Notes under the pieces: model-generated
The model's database searches: none
Told to the model about the DNA's origin: nothing
The model's input: only the letters and a program-made list of their open reading frames with translations
Made by a program: the position numbers and the translations under genes
Assembly: GCA_016791445.1 (NCBI GenBank)
Contig: JAEUMP010000016.1
Coordinates: 1-64,000 of the forward strand
Origin: Hyphomonadaceae bacterium
Lineage (GTDB): Bacteria > Pseudomonadota > Alphaproteobacteria > Caulobacterales > Aquidulcibacteraceae
Length of the DNA: 64,000 bases
Direction of reading: 5' to 3'
In this document: piece after piece, positions 1 to 7,646 of the stretch
Position numbering within the stretch: position 1 is the first letter of the stretch
Layout of the letters: each line of letters starts with the position of its first letter

Positions 1-510
1 AGCGGATCGCCGGCGCGCGGCGCGCCGACCAGCGGAAGCCGCGCGGCATTTTTCGTCTGTGAACGGGCAGCCGCCGACGCTTCACCCGCCGCAGCCGCGA
101 CACGACGGCGGCGGCGATCAGGAAGCGGATGTCGCTGCGGAGGCGGAGCATCTGGCTTTGCAGCCAGAGCCGCGCATCGCGCGGCAGCGGCGCGAACTCC
201 GCGATCCAGGCGATGATCTCAAGAAACCACAGGCGCAGCGCCGCCAGCGCTTCGGCGACTTGCGCGGTGAAATCCGGCGTTCTCACGAACTGCATGGCGG
301 TGCTCCTCTCCGTGGCGCCCGGACCATCCGGACGCGACGTGGGAGGAGTGTGACTCAGGCCTCGACCCGGTCGGATATTTTTGCTGATTCTTCTGGTCAG
401 GACCGCCGGCGCCCTCGCCGGCCTCCTTGTGCGCCAAGGGAAAACGGTTTGCCGGCGAGGCGCCGGCGGTCCATGCGGCGAGGGGAATAGGGTTTGCGTT
501 TCCCCCTACT
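1..510 (-). repeat. Interspersed gene-bearing repeat unit, copy A (cut by window edge)
   Basis: This is the first of three related units in the window; the others are at 46427-47255 and 60227-61015. It holds a basic 164-aa-family gene (2-295, partial), a conserved leader (about 296-400) and a long GC-rich palindrome: left arm 401-421, right arm 452-471, with a loop of about 30 bases. The stretch 296-380 is nearly identical to 60838-60922. The outer end (496-510) matches the outer end of copy B at 46427-46440 in reverse complement. The downstream part is beyond the window edge. Confidence 0.75.
2..295 (-). CDS. Basic 164-aa-family protein of unknown function, copy A (3' end outside window)
   Basis: I do not recognise a known family. 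The 98 visible codons begin with MQFVRTPDFTAQ and are closely similar to the protein at 60343-60837 and more distantly to the one at 46641-47135. An N-terminal stretch rich in Leu, Trp and Ile (about residues 17-33) is followed by a strongly basic, Arg/Lys-rich segment. The ATG is preceded by a purine-rich ribosome binding site (GGAGAGGAG) that is conserved in the copy at 60 kb. No nuclease, recombinase or helix-turn-helix signature was seen. It sits inside a repeated unit with a palindrome upstream, which suggests it travels with that unit; this is inference. Confidence 0.7.
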   Translation of the reverse strand, partial: MQFVRTPDFTAQVAEALAALRLWFLEIIAWIAEFAPLPRDARLWLQSQMLRLRSDIRFLIAAAVVSRLRRVKRRRLPVHRRKMPRGFRWSARRAPAIR

Positions 511-528
511 GAAAAGTCATGGTCGCGA

Positions 529-933
529 TCAGAGCTGATCGATCCACGCGCGGACGATGTCCTTCAGCGCGGCGCGGTTGGCGGTGAAGGTCTTCCCCGC
601 CCCGACGGTGACAAGACAGCGGTCCGGCGCGAGCCATTTCACGATGCCGGCGGGATCGGGAACATCCATCGTGCGCGCGGCCTTCGCCTTGGCGTCGCGA
701 TGAAAGACGATCTGCAGCGCATCCCTCGAGCGCAGATGCATCGTCGCGAAATAATCCACCGTGCGAAAGCTCGGCGCATTCCACTTCACGCCTTCGCCGA
801 TCGCGGGATCGACGCCGAGAATGAGCGTGCGCGCAGCGAGGATCTCCTTTTTCAGCGGATGATCGAGCGCGTCGAGGAAGGCGGCGACCGCAGGATCCTT
901 CCGCCCGCCGCCTGCAGTCAGTGTCTTCGCCAT
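529..933 (-). CDS. DUF1801 domain-containing protein
   Basis: A 134-residue cytosolic protein matching the DUF1801 (YdhG-like) fold. Typical features are the central GVKWNAPSF motif and the C-terminal segment ending in VRAWIDQL. The biochemical function of this family is not established. It is the last gene of a four-gene leftward operon: ArsR regulator, PhnB-like VOC protein, SRPBCC protein, then this gene, which begins 3 bases after the SRPBCC stop codon. The same set (ArsR, PhnB/VOC, AHSA1-like, DUF1801) recurs in many proteobacteria, so co-regulation is likely. Family assignment is secure; the role is not. Confidence 0.85.
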   Translation of the reverse strand: MAKTLTAGGGRKDPAVAAFLDALDHPLKKEILAARTLILGVDPAIGEGVKWNAPSFRTVDYFATMHLRSRDALQIVFHRDAKAKAARTMDVPDPAGIVKWLAPDRCLVTVGAGKTFTANRAALKDIVRAWIDQL

Positions 934-936
934 GCG

Positions 937-1437
937 TCAGGCCGCTGCGCAGATCGCGTCGAGACGGCCATAGCTCATTTCCATGCCGTCGGTCATGCCG
1001 GTGGCGACCGCCGCATCGCGCGACTCCTTCGTGTGGAAATCCATCAGCACGGTCATCGTCGTCACGCCGTCATGTTCCACGAAGGTGTTGCGGATCAAGG
1101 CGCCGTCGCCCATGTCGCCGCCGACATCGCCGGGATCGAAGAATTGCGTGTGCTCGAGAAGCGCCGGACCATCGACGGCGGTGAACGCGCCGTGAAAGCC
1201 GAACTCGCTGCCGTCGGCGTCGCTGCGCCAGCGCCAGAGATATTTGCCGCCGACGCGCACATCCATGTCGCAGACCGGCATCGTCCAGCCCGGCATGCCC
1301 TGGCACCAGCGTTGAAGCAGCGCCGGCTCCGTATGCGCGCGCCACACGAGTTCGCGCGGCGCCCTGAAGGAGCGGCGCACCTCGACGGTCGTGTCGGTCG
1401 GCAGACTCGCGACGGCGCTTTCATAGAGGGCGGGCAT
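937..1437 (-). CDS. SRPBCC (AHSA1/START-like) domain protein
   Basis: A 166-residue protein of the SRPBCC hydrophobic-ligand superfamily. The N-terminal beta strand with RSFRAPRELVWRAHTEP and the following LLQRWCQG match the Aha1-type Polyketide_cyc entry; the C-terminal helix includes GMTDGMEMSYGRL. I chose the ATG at 1437 because ACAGGAG lies 8 bases upstream; longer readings run into the VOC gene region. It sits 40 bases downstream of the VOC gene and 3 bases upstream of the DUF1801 gene, in an operon headed by an ArsR repressor. The ligand is unknown. Confidence 0.85.
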   Translation of the reverse strand: MPALYESAVASLPTDTTVEVRRSFRAPRELVWRAHTEPALLQRWCQGMPGWTMPVCDMDVRVGGKYLWRWRSDADGSEFGFHGAFTAVDGPALLEHTQFFDPGDVGGDMGDGALIRNTFVEHDGVTTMTVLMDFHTKESRDAAVATGMTDGMEMSYGRLDAICAAA

Positions 1438-1477
1438 GCAGGTACTCCTGTCCGGATCGGTACGGTCGTTCAAAACA

Positions 1478-1915
1478 CTAGCCGTGGAAGGCCTTTTCGA
1501 GATCGGCGACGATGATCTTGCGCATCGTGAACATCGCCTGCATCGCACGTTCGACGCCGGCCCTGTCGGGATGGCCGAGCAACCGGCCGAGCGCCTTCGG
1601 CACGACCTGCCAGGACACGCCGTACTTGTCCTTGCACCACGCGCACATGCTTTCCGCGCCGCCATCCGCGGTGAGCTTCGACCAGAAGTGGTCGACTTCC
1701 GCCTGATCCTCGCAATCGATGACGAAGGAAACGGACTCGTTGAAGGCGAATTCGCGATTGCCGCCGAGGATCATCAGCGGCTGCCCCGCGATGACGACAT
1801 GCGCCATCATCGGATTGACGTCGGCGACCTCAACGTCCGGAAAGATGCCCTTGTAGTAGTCGACGACATCCGCTGGCGGGACGTTCACCCACAGGCACGG
1901 TTTGATTTTCGTCAT
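1478..1915 (-). CDS. VOC family protein, PhnB-like
   Basis: A 145-residue protein of the vicinal-oxygen-chelate (glyoxalase/bleomycin resistance) superfamily, PhnB-like subtype. It opens with KIKPCLWVN and carries the subtype signature CAWCKDKYGVSWQVVPKAL near residues 92-110. Despite automatic labels such as 3-demethylubiquinone methyltransferase for this subtype, no methyltransferase motif is present. A GGGAGA ribosome binding site precedes the ATG, and the gene follows the ArsR stop by 12 bases, so the two are surely cotranscribed. Substrate unknown. Confidence 0.85.
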   Translation of the reverse strand: MTKIKPCLWVNVPPADVVDYYKGIFPDVEVADVNPMMAHVVIAGQPLMILGGNREFAFNESVSFVIDCEDQAEVDHFWSKLTADGGAESMCAWCKDKYGVSWQVVPKALGRLLGHPDRAGVERAMQAMFTMRKIIVADLEKAFHG

Positions 1916-1927
1916 CGTGCGTCTCCC

Positions 1928-2275
1928 TCAGTTGTTCCCTTTGGGCGGTTTGCCCTGCAGTTGATCGAGCAGCGCATCGAGACGGACGAAGTTTAGCTCC
2001 CAGAGCGCGCGGTATTGCTCGAGAAAGGCGTTGGCCTCGGCGAGTGCGGCGGCCTCGATGCGGCGCGGGCGCTTCGGGCCGTCCTGGCCGATGGAAATGA
2101 GGCCCGCGCGCTCGAGCACTTTCAGATGTTTCGAGATCGCCGGCTGCGACATGGCGAACGGCTCGGACAGCTCCGCGACCGACGCCTCCCCTGTCGCCAG
2201 CCGCGCGAGGATCGCGCGCCGCGTGGGATCGGCCAGCGCGGCGAAGGTGGCGTCGAGGCGGTCCGTCTCGGTCAT
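1928..2275 (-). CDS. ArsR-family winged-helix transcriptional regulator
   Basis: A 115-residue ArsR/SmtB-type repressor. The winged-helix region ADPTRRAILARL, then VAELSEPFAMSQPAISKHLK with the recognition helix and the wing, is typical. No metal-binding Cys pair is present, so it is likely of the type that controls AHSA1/VOC operons rather than a metal sensor. The ATG at 2275 is used; an in-frame TTG directly upstream is less likely. A perfect 6-4-6 inverted repeat lies just upstream at 2278-2293 and is the likely autoregulatory operator. It heads the operon running down to position 529. Confidence 0.9.
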   Translation of the reverse strand: MTETDRLDATFAALADPTRRAILARLATGEASVAELSEPFAMSQPAISKHLKVLERAGLISIGQDGPKRPRRIEAAALAEANAFLEQYRALWELNFVRLDALLDQLQGKPPKGNN

Positions 2276-2277
2276 CA

Positions 2278-2293
2278 ATAACTCTATAGTTAT
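2278..2293. promoter_or_regulatory. Inverted repeat, probable ArsR operator
   Basis: ATAACT-CTAT-AGTTAT is a perfect palindrome with 6-bp arms, two bases upstream of the arsR-like start codon. AT-rich palindromes at this position are typical ArsR-family operators. Binding is inferred. Confidence 0.55.
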
Positions 2294-2346
2294 ATCGCCC
2301 TTTGGTTATGGATCGGGATCCATGCCGTGTCAATCGCCCTCTTGAA

Positions 2347-2375
2347 TCGATATATCGAAATAATAGATATATCGA
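2347..2375. promoter_or_regulatory. Double palindrome, probable PadR operator
   Basis: TCGATATATCGA (2347-2358, a perfect 12-bp palindrome) is followed by GATATATCGA (2366-2375), centres about 18 bp apart, about 40 bp before the PadR start codon. Two copies of the same AT-rich site in an otherwise GC-rich region point to an autoregulatory operator. Confidence 0.6.
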
Positions 2376-2415
2376 AGTCGACGCCCCGAGGGGGGCGGGC
2401 GGACGGAGGAGAACA

Positions 2416-2997
2416 ATGTACGGATTTGGACATCACCGCCGCCGCTGGGGCGGCCACTTCGCGGAAGGCCATCATGGACGCTGGGGCGGACGCCACGAGG
2501 GCGGGCGCGGCGGCGGGCGGCGCTATTTCGAGCACGGCGCGCTGAAGATCATCGCGCTCGCGCTCATCGCGGAGAAGCCGCGCAACGGCTACGAGATCAT
2601 CAAGGAAGTCGGCGAGCGCACGCACGGCGCCTACGAGCCGAGCCCGGGCGTCGTCTACCCGACGCTCAACCTGCTGGAGGAATCCGGCCAGATCCGCGCC
2701 ACGGAGGTCGACGGCAAGAAGGTCTTCGAGATCACCGAGGAAGGCCGTGCGCAACTCGACGCGAACAAGCGCATCATCGAAGCTTTCGAGGAACGCTTCG
2801 GCGGCGACGGCCCGCAGTGGGGGCCGAGGAGCGGCATGGCCGGCGAAGGCCGCGCCCACCGCAGCGAAGTGCGCCGCGCCATGGGCCGCCTCGTCAACGC
2901 CGTGCGCGCGAAGTTCGCCGAGGGCGTGAGCGAACAGGACATCCCGGTGCTCGTCGCCGCGATCGACGCGGCGGCGGATGCGGTGGAGAAGGCTTGA
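2416..2997 (+). CDS. PadR-family transcriptional regulator
   Basis: A 193-residue regulator. After a Gly/His/Arg-rich N-terminal extension (residues 1-40), the PadR winged helix starts at ALKIIALALIAEKPRNGYEI and continues through PSPGVVYPTLNLLEESGQI, the canonical PadR recognition-helix motif. A C-terminal helical dimerisation region follows. I chose ATG 2416 because GGAGGA lies 6 bases upstream; the reading frame is open upstream but would run through the operator. The His/Gly-rich N-terminus is common in alphaproteobacterial PadR proteins and might bind metal (inference). No transporter gene follows, so it may regulate itself and distant genes. Confidence 0.9.
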   Translation: MYGFGHHRRRWGGHFAEGHHGRWGGRHEGGRGGGRRYFEHGALKIIALALIAEKPRNGYEIIKEVGERTHGAYEPSPGVVYPTLNLLEESGQIRATEVDGKKVFEITEEGRAQLDANKRIIEAFEERFGGDGPQWGPRSGMAGEGRAHRSEVRRAMGRLVNAVRAKFAEGVSEQDIPVLVAAIDAAADAVEKA

Positions 2998-3000
2998 GCG

Positions 3001-3130
3001 TTTCCTCCTCCGTAGAGCGAAGCGAAATGGGGGAGGTGGATCGCGGCGCAGCCGCGAGACGGAGGGGGCGGGCGCCCGCCCCCATCCCCGCCTTCGGCGG
3101 TACTTCCCCCGCAAGCGGGGGAAGAAAGGG
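3001..3130. repeat. ~130-bp interspersed repeat, copy 1
   Basis: It begins with TTTCCTCCTCCGT and ends with GCGGGGGAAGAAA. The same element occurs in the opposite orientation at 19238-19375 and 41665-41793. It contains several nested inverted repeats (for example CTTCCCCCGC/GCGGGGGAAG at its 3' end), so the RNA would fold strongly. It fills the gap between the PadR gene and the AceE-like gene. Confidence 0.8.
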
Positions 3131-3168
3131 ATCGGCGCCCCTTTCGCTCGCGGCTATAGCCTCGCGCC

Positions 3169-5538
3169 ATGACCGCACGCACTCTCGCCGACCTCGCGCC
3201 CGCGCGCGCCGCGCCTGACCTCGCCGCCCTCGCGAAGATCGAGGAGAGGATGCTCTGGCTCGCGGCGTGGACGATCCATCATGCAAACCACATCCGTGAG
3301 AACCGCGACGGGCTGAAGGTGGGCGGCCACCAGGCGTCGTGCGCGTCGATGACGACGATCATGACGGCGCTGTTCTTCCACGCCCTGCGCCCCCGCGATC
3401 GCATAGCGGTGAAGCCGCACGCCTCGCCGCTGTTTCACGCCATCCAGTACATGCTCGGCCGACAGACGCGCGAGCAACTCGAAGGCTTCCGCGCGCTCGG
3501 AGGCGCGCAATCCTATCCGTCGCGCACGAAGGACAAGGATGACGTGGATTATTCCACGGGGTCGGTGGGTCTTGGCGTCGCTGTCACCGCGTTCGGCAGT
3601 CTCGTGCAGGATTATCTCGCCGCGCGCGGCAAGGTGGCGCCGGAGGACATGGGCCGCTTCATCGCCACGGTGGGCGATGCCGAACTCGACGAAGGCAATG
3701 TCTACGAAGCGCTGATCGAGGCCTGCAAGCACGACCTCCGCAACATCTGGTGGATCGTCGACTACAATCGCCAGTCGCTCGACGCAGTGACGCCGGACCG
3801 CATGTTCGACCGTTTCGACGACATCTTCGCCGCAGCCGGCTGGCGCGTGGAGACGCTGAAGTACGGCCGCGCGCTGCGTGATGCGTTCAAGGCGCCGGGC
3901 GGCGCGCAACTGCGCGAGTGGATCGACGCCTGCCCCAACGATCTCTACGCCGCGCTCTGCTTCGAAGGCGGCGCGTCGTGGCGCGAACGTCTCGATGCGG
4001 ACCTGAAGGGCCCCGCGCAGAAACTGCTCGCGGCCTATGATGACGACGGGCTCGCGAAACTGATGACGTCGCTCGGCGGGCATTGCCTCGAGACGATGAT
4101 CGAGGCGTTCGACCGCGCGGCTTCGTCCGAAACGCCGATCTTCATGCTCGCCTACACCGTGAAGGGCTGGCGCCTGCCCTTCCAGGGCCACAAGGACAAT
4201 CATTCGGGCCTCATGAACCCGACGCAGATGGACGCCTTCCGTGCGAAGATGGGCGTGCCGGAAGGCCGCGAGTGGGAGCCCTTCGCGGGACTGCCCGTCG
4301 AGATCGAGACGCAGTGCAAGGCCGCACTCGCGGCCGCGCCGTGGAGTGAGAAGGTCCAGCGGCGCTTCGAGGCGCAGCGCGTGCCGATCCCGTCGCGCGC
4401 GGAATTCCCGCGTGTCGAGGATGCGGAAATTTCCACGCAGGCGGCCTTCGGGAGGATTCTCAACGACATCGCCCGTGCGGGCGGCCCGCTCGCGGACGCC
4501 ATCGTAACGACATCGCCGGATGTTTCCGTTTCCACCAATCTCGGCGCGTGGGTGAACCGGCGCGGACTCTTCAGCCGCAAGACGGACGAAGACGTCTTCC
4601 GCAAGCGCAAGATCGCCTCCGCGCAGATCTGGACGGAGACGCCGCAGGGCCAGCACATCGAACTCGGTATCGCCGAGCACAATCTTTTCCTGAACCTCGC
4701 GGCGTTCGGCCTGTCGGCGCCGCATTTCGGCGAGCGCCTTCTGCCGATCGGCACGCTCTACGATCCGTTCATCGCGCGCGGTCTCGATGCGCTGAACTAT
4801 GCCTGCTACCAGGACGCGCGCTTCCTGCTTGTCGCCACACCATCGGGCGTCACGCTCGGCCCCGAAGGCGGCGCGCACCAATCCATCTCCACGCCGCTCA
4901 TCGGTATGGGACAGGCGGGGCTTTCGTCGTGGGAGCCCGCGTTCGCGGACGAACTCGCCGTGCTGATGCGCCACGCGCTCGAACACATGCAGGCGGACGA
5001 CGGCGAGAGCAGCTATTTCCGTCTGTCGACCCGCGCGCTGACGCAGCCGAAGCGCGAGAGCGATGCGTGGGAAGCGGATGCGCTGAAAGGCGCCTACTGG
5101 CTCGTGCCACCCGGCCCGAATTGCGATCTCGTCATCGCCTATCAGGGCGCGCTCGCGCCCGAAGCGCTGGAGGCGCACGCGCGTCTGCTCGAGGATCATC
5201 CGGGCGCCGGACTGCTCGCGATCACGAGTGCGGATCTGTTGCACCGCGACTGGACGGCGGCGGGAAGACAAAGGTGGATCGAAAGGACCGACGGCGGTCC
5301 CCATCGGGCGCATATCGCAAATCTGCTCGCACCCCTCGCCCGCCACGCCGGCATCGTCACGCTGATCGACGGTTCGCCTTCGACGCTGTCATGGCTCGGC
5401 GGCGTCCATGGCCATCGCGTGCGCGCGCTTGGCGTGGAAAAATTCGGCCAGACCGGCGATCTGCCCGATCTCTATCGCGAAATGCGTCTCGACGCCGACG
5501 CCATCCTCGACGCCGCCGCCGATCTCGCCCTGGACTGA
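3169..5538 (+). CDS. Orphan pyruvate dehydrogenase E1 (AceE)/transketolase-like enzyme
   Basis: A 789-residue thiamine-diphosphate enzyme. The N-terminal half resembles homodimeric AceE: VGGHQASCAS, then KPHASPLFHAIQYMLGR, and the ThDP/Mg motif GDAELDEGN with the downstream DYN. The central pyrimidine-binding domain has IELGIAEHNLF with the catalytic Glu, and the later GPEGGAHQS fits the E1/transketolase active-site loop. It is shorter than E. coli AceE (about 890 residues). No E2 or E3 gene is nearby, so it may act alone or with a distant complex; the donor substrate cannot be told from sequence. No clear ribosome binding site precedes the ATG. It is probably cotranscribed with the small membrane protein gene 5 bases downstream. 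Confidence 0.8.
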   Translation: MTARTLADLAPARAAPDLAALAKIEERMLWLAAWTIHHANHIRENRDGLKVGGHQASCASMTTIMTALFFHALRPRDRIAVKPHASPLFHAIQYMLGRQTREQLEGFRALGGAQSYPSRTKDKDDVDYSTGSVGLGVAVTAFGSLVQDYLAARGKVAPEDMGRFIATVGDAELDEGNVYEALIEACKHDLRNIWWIVDYNRQSLDAVTPDRMFDRFDDIFAAAGWRVETLKYGRALRDAFKAPGGAQLREWIDACPNDLYAALCFEGGASWRERLDADLKGPAQKLLAAYDDDGLAKLMTSLGGHCLETMIEAFDRAASSETPIFMLAYTVKGWRLPFQGHKDNHSGLMNPTQMDAFRAKMGVPEGREWEPFAGLPVEIETQCKAALAAAPWSEKVQRRFEAQRVPIPSRAEFPRVEDAEISTQAAFGRILNDIARAGGPLADAIVTTSPDVSVSTNLGAWVNRRGLFSRKTDEDVFRKRKIASAQIWTETPQGQHIELGIAEHNLFLNLAAFGLSAPHFGERLLPIGTLYDPFIARGLDALNYACYQDARFLLVATPSGVTLGPEGGAHQSISTPLIGMGQAGLSSWEPAFADELAVLMRHALEHMQADDGESSYFRLSTRALTQPKRESDAWEADALKGAYWLVPPGPNCDLVIAYQGALAPEALEAHARLLEDHPGAGLLAITSADLLHRDWTAAGRQRWIERTDGGPHRAHIANLLAPLARHAGIVTLIDGSPSTLSWLGGVHGHRVRALGVEKFGQTGDLPDLYREMRLDADAILDAAADLALD

Positions 5539-5543
5539 CGATC

Positions 5544-6119
5544 ATGGATTTACTCGCCGCCGCGCAAAACGCGTTCTCGACGCTTGGCTTCGCCGAATGG
5601 CTCGCCGCAGGCTCCGCGATCGCTGCGTTCTTTTCCTTCCTGCTCAATCGCGGCACGGTAAAGCGTCAGGAACGCATGGCGCTGGAATCGCTGCGCGCCG
5701 CGCGCGACACCGATCTCATCGCCTGGGCGGGCGAAGTCATCGAACGTCTCGCCGATGCGCAGATGATGTGCCGCGACATGGATGACGGACTGATCCCAGA
5801 ATCCGAACTGCTCACCCGCCGGAGTGAAGCGCGCACGCGCATCTCCGCCCTGCTCGACCGTGGCCGCGTCTTCTTTCCGAACGTCGTGGACCAGCAGGAG
5901 GAGGGCAAAGCCGCCGCCTTCCAGGGCAAGCGCCAGAAGGCGCTGAACGCGATCTACGCCGCCTATCGCACCGTGAGCGACGTGACGCGTCCCGGCGGTC
6001 CGACACCGCGCGAGGCCGTGCTCGCCATCGTCGAGCACAAGCGCGACTTCGTTTCGGAAGTCTTCCTCCACGTCGACCCGCGCCGGCGGCGCGATGTCCT
6101 GACCCAGCTCGAGACCTGA
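5544..6119 (+). CDS. Hypothetical protein with N-terminal membrane helix
   Basis: A 191-residue protein that I do not recognise. Residues about 15-35 (LAAGSAIAAFFSFLL) form one membrane-spanning helix, and the remainder is helical and charged with no obvious motif. The general shape (N-terminal anchor, then cytosolic helices) is common among uncharacterised DUF4760-like proteins, but I cannot assign a family. It starts 5 bases after the AceE-like gene stop and is followed by a strong hairpin, so the two genes likely form one transcript. Confidence 0.7.
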   Translation: MDLLAAAQNAFSTLGFAEWLAAGSAIAAFFSFLLNRGTVKRQERMALESLRAARDTDLIAWAGEVIERLADAQMMCRDMDDGLIPESELLTRRSEARTRISALLDRGRVFFPNVVDQQEEGKAAAFQGKRQKALNAIYAAYRTVSDVTRPGGPTPREAVLAIVEHKRDFVSEVFLHVDPRRRRDVLTQLET

Positions 6120-6125
6120 AAAAAA

Positions 6126-6149
6126 GCGGCGCTTCCGGAGAAGCGCCGC
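6126..6149. terminator. Strong hairpin, probable terminator
   Basis: A perfect 9-bp GC-rich stem (GCGGCGCTT/AAGCGCCGC) with a 6-base loop, starting a few bases after the stop codon of the upstream gene. The run of A before it gives a U tract only for leftward transcripts; for the rightward genes it acts as a 3' hairpin. Confidence 0.6.
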
Positions 6150-6256
6150 GAGGGAAGCACGGATGAGGGATCGAACGGATCCGACGTCCGCACCATCGCG
6201 CCTGCCGCCCCCGGGCGCTGTGACGGGGGTCACGCCGCGGCGGGCCCGCCGGCCAT

Positions 6257-6272
6257 AAGTGAGCGTTCACTT
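6257..6272. promoter_or_regulatory. TetR-type palindrome upstream of acyltransferase gene
   Basis: AAGTGA-GCGT-TCACTT is a perfect palindrome with 6-bp arms, about 85 bp upstream of the PlsC-like start. This AGTGA...TCACT architecture is characteristic of TetR-family operators. No TetR gene is in the neighbourhood, so the regulator would be encoded elsewhere. Confidence 0.5.
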
Positions 6273-6355
6273 GCATTTCCGGCGGCCGTCGACTATCTTC
6301 CCGGAAGGCGGGATGATCCGCCGTGTGGAGGGACCCCGAAGGGTCTGGGAACAAC

Positions 6356-7102
6356 ATGCGTTCGCTCGTGTTCAACGTGATGTTCTGGCTGATCTCGGGG
6401 CTCTACGTCCTGATGTGCGCGGTGCTGGCGCTCGTGCCGGGCAAGGGCGCGGTGCGCTGGGGCGTGCGGCGCTATGTGAAGCGCATGGTCTGGCTGATGC
6501 GGACCGTCGGCGGCATCAAGCCGGAAGCGCGGGGTCGCGAGCGTCTGCCGAAGGGCCCCTTCATCATCGCCGCCAAGCACTCGTCCTATGGCGACGGCTT
6601 CCTGATGTACGACCAGTTCGACGAGATCGCCTTCGTCACCGGCGACCATCTGGAACGCTTCCCGTTCGTGGGCCGCGTGCTTGCCAAGCTCGGCGCGATC
6701 GTCGTCGACAATTGCGGCGGCCCGGAAGCGCGCAAGGATCTCTCCGAGTCCTTCATGCGCGCGGCGGATGAGGGCCGCCCGGTGCTGATCTATCCCGAAG
6801 GCCATCTCGCGCGCGTCGGCGAGAAGCACCGCTACCGCTCGGGCGTGTGGCACATGCAGGAGACGTCGCAATGGCCGGTGGTGCCGGTCGCGACCAATCT
6901 CGGCCTGCGCTGGCAGTGCGAGGACTGGGAGAAGACGCCCGGCGTCGCCGTGATCGAATTCCTCGACCCGATCCCGCCGGGACTGCCGAAAGCGGAATTC
7001 CTCGAGCGGCTGGAGCGCGCGGTGGAGGGACACACGACGCGGCTCATCGCGGAGGGCCGTGTGGCGGATGAGGCGGTGCGCGCGAAGGCTGCGGTGGCGT
7101 AA
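6356..7102 (+). CDS. Lysophospholipid acyltransferase (PlsC-like)
   Basis: A 248-residue membrane enzyme that would transfer an acyl chain to the sn-2 position of a lysophospholipid such as 1-acylglycerol-3-phosphate. The HX4D catalytic motif is HSSYGD at residues 75-80, and the third family motif appears as YPEGH at 146-150 rather than the usual EGTR. An N-terminal hydrophobic helix (residues 5-28) anchors it. The ATG at 6356 gives the MRSLVFNVMFW start; the 11 codons that could be added upstream look non-coding. It overlaps the next gene by one base (TAATG). A TetR-type palindrome lies upstream. Confidence 0.88.
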   Translation: MRSLVFNVMFWLISGLYVLMCAVLALVPGKGAVRWGVRRYVKRMVWLMRTVGGIKPEARGRERLPKGPFIIAAKHSSYGDGFLMYDQFDEIAFVTGDHLERFPFVGRVLAKLGAIVVDNCGGPEARKDLSESFMRAADEGRPVLIYPEGHLARVGEKHRYRSGVWHMQETSQWPVVPVATNLGLRWQCEDWEKTPGVAVIEFLDPIPPGLPKAEFLERLERAVEGHTTRLIAEGRVADEAVRAKAAVA

Positions 7103-7638
7103 TGCTCTGGCCGGCCCGCAACGTCTCCTTCACGACGACCTTGTCTAAGGAGGAGGCGCTTGCGCGGCTGCATGCGGAGGTGGCGCGCCCGAAGCTGTTC
7201 ATGCTGGCGCCCGCTTTGCCGCCATCAGCAGCCATAATCACCACGGAACAGGAGGAAGCAGCGGACTTCTACGGCACGCCTTCCCCGGACGGTGCGCGAT
7301 TCAGATCGAATTTCCGCTTAACATCAGATGGCGGGCGCAGGATTTCGGATCTGTTCGATGCTGAAACTCGATGCACCATCAAGCCCGCCGTGAAAGGATC
7401 AGTCGTCCACGCTCGTATTCAGCTCGGGGAGAGCATCTTGGCAGCACTTCTCTTGTTAATGGCGAGCGCGATTGGCGTTTCCCTATACCTTCTTTCAGCA
7501 CCCACGCACGGATCATCGGCCAGCGCCATCACTCTCCTCGCCGTTGCCGTCACAACGTGGGTCGCCGCCTGCTTTTTGTTCTCAGAGCACGCGCAGCGCA
7601 CCGAGCGCCTGTTGCGCGCAGGACTTGAGCGGCCCTAA
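7102..7638 (+). CDS. Hypothetical membrane protein
   Basis: A 178-residue protein with no family I recognise. A soluble N-terminal part of about 108 residues is followed by two membrane helices (about 111-131 and 140-161). It overlaps the acyltransferase stop by one base, so the two are translationally coupled. Base use in its second half is less GC-rich than its neighbours. It ends just before a bidirectional terminator. Confidence 0.65.
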   Translation: MLWPARNVSFTTTLSKEEALARLHAEVARPKLFMLAPALPPSAAIITTEQEEAADFYGTPSPDGARFRSNFRLTSDGGRRISDLFDAETRCTIKPAVKGSVVHARIQLGESILAALLLLMASAIGVSLYLLSAPTHGSSASAITLLAVAVTTWVAACFLFSEHAQRTERLLRAGLERP

Positions 7639-7646
7639 CGAAAACA

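Noticed and set aside
3154..5346. Very long open frame on the minus strand opposite the AceE-like gene (about 730 codons)
   Set aside because: It is the antisense shadow of a GC-rich gene. The plus-strand frame has ThDP-enzyme motifs; the antisense translation is Arg-rich with no domain.
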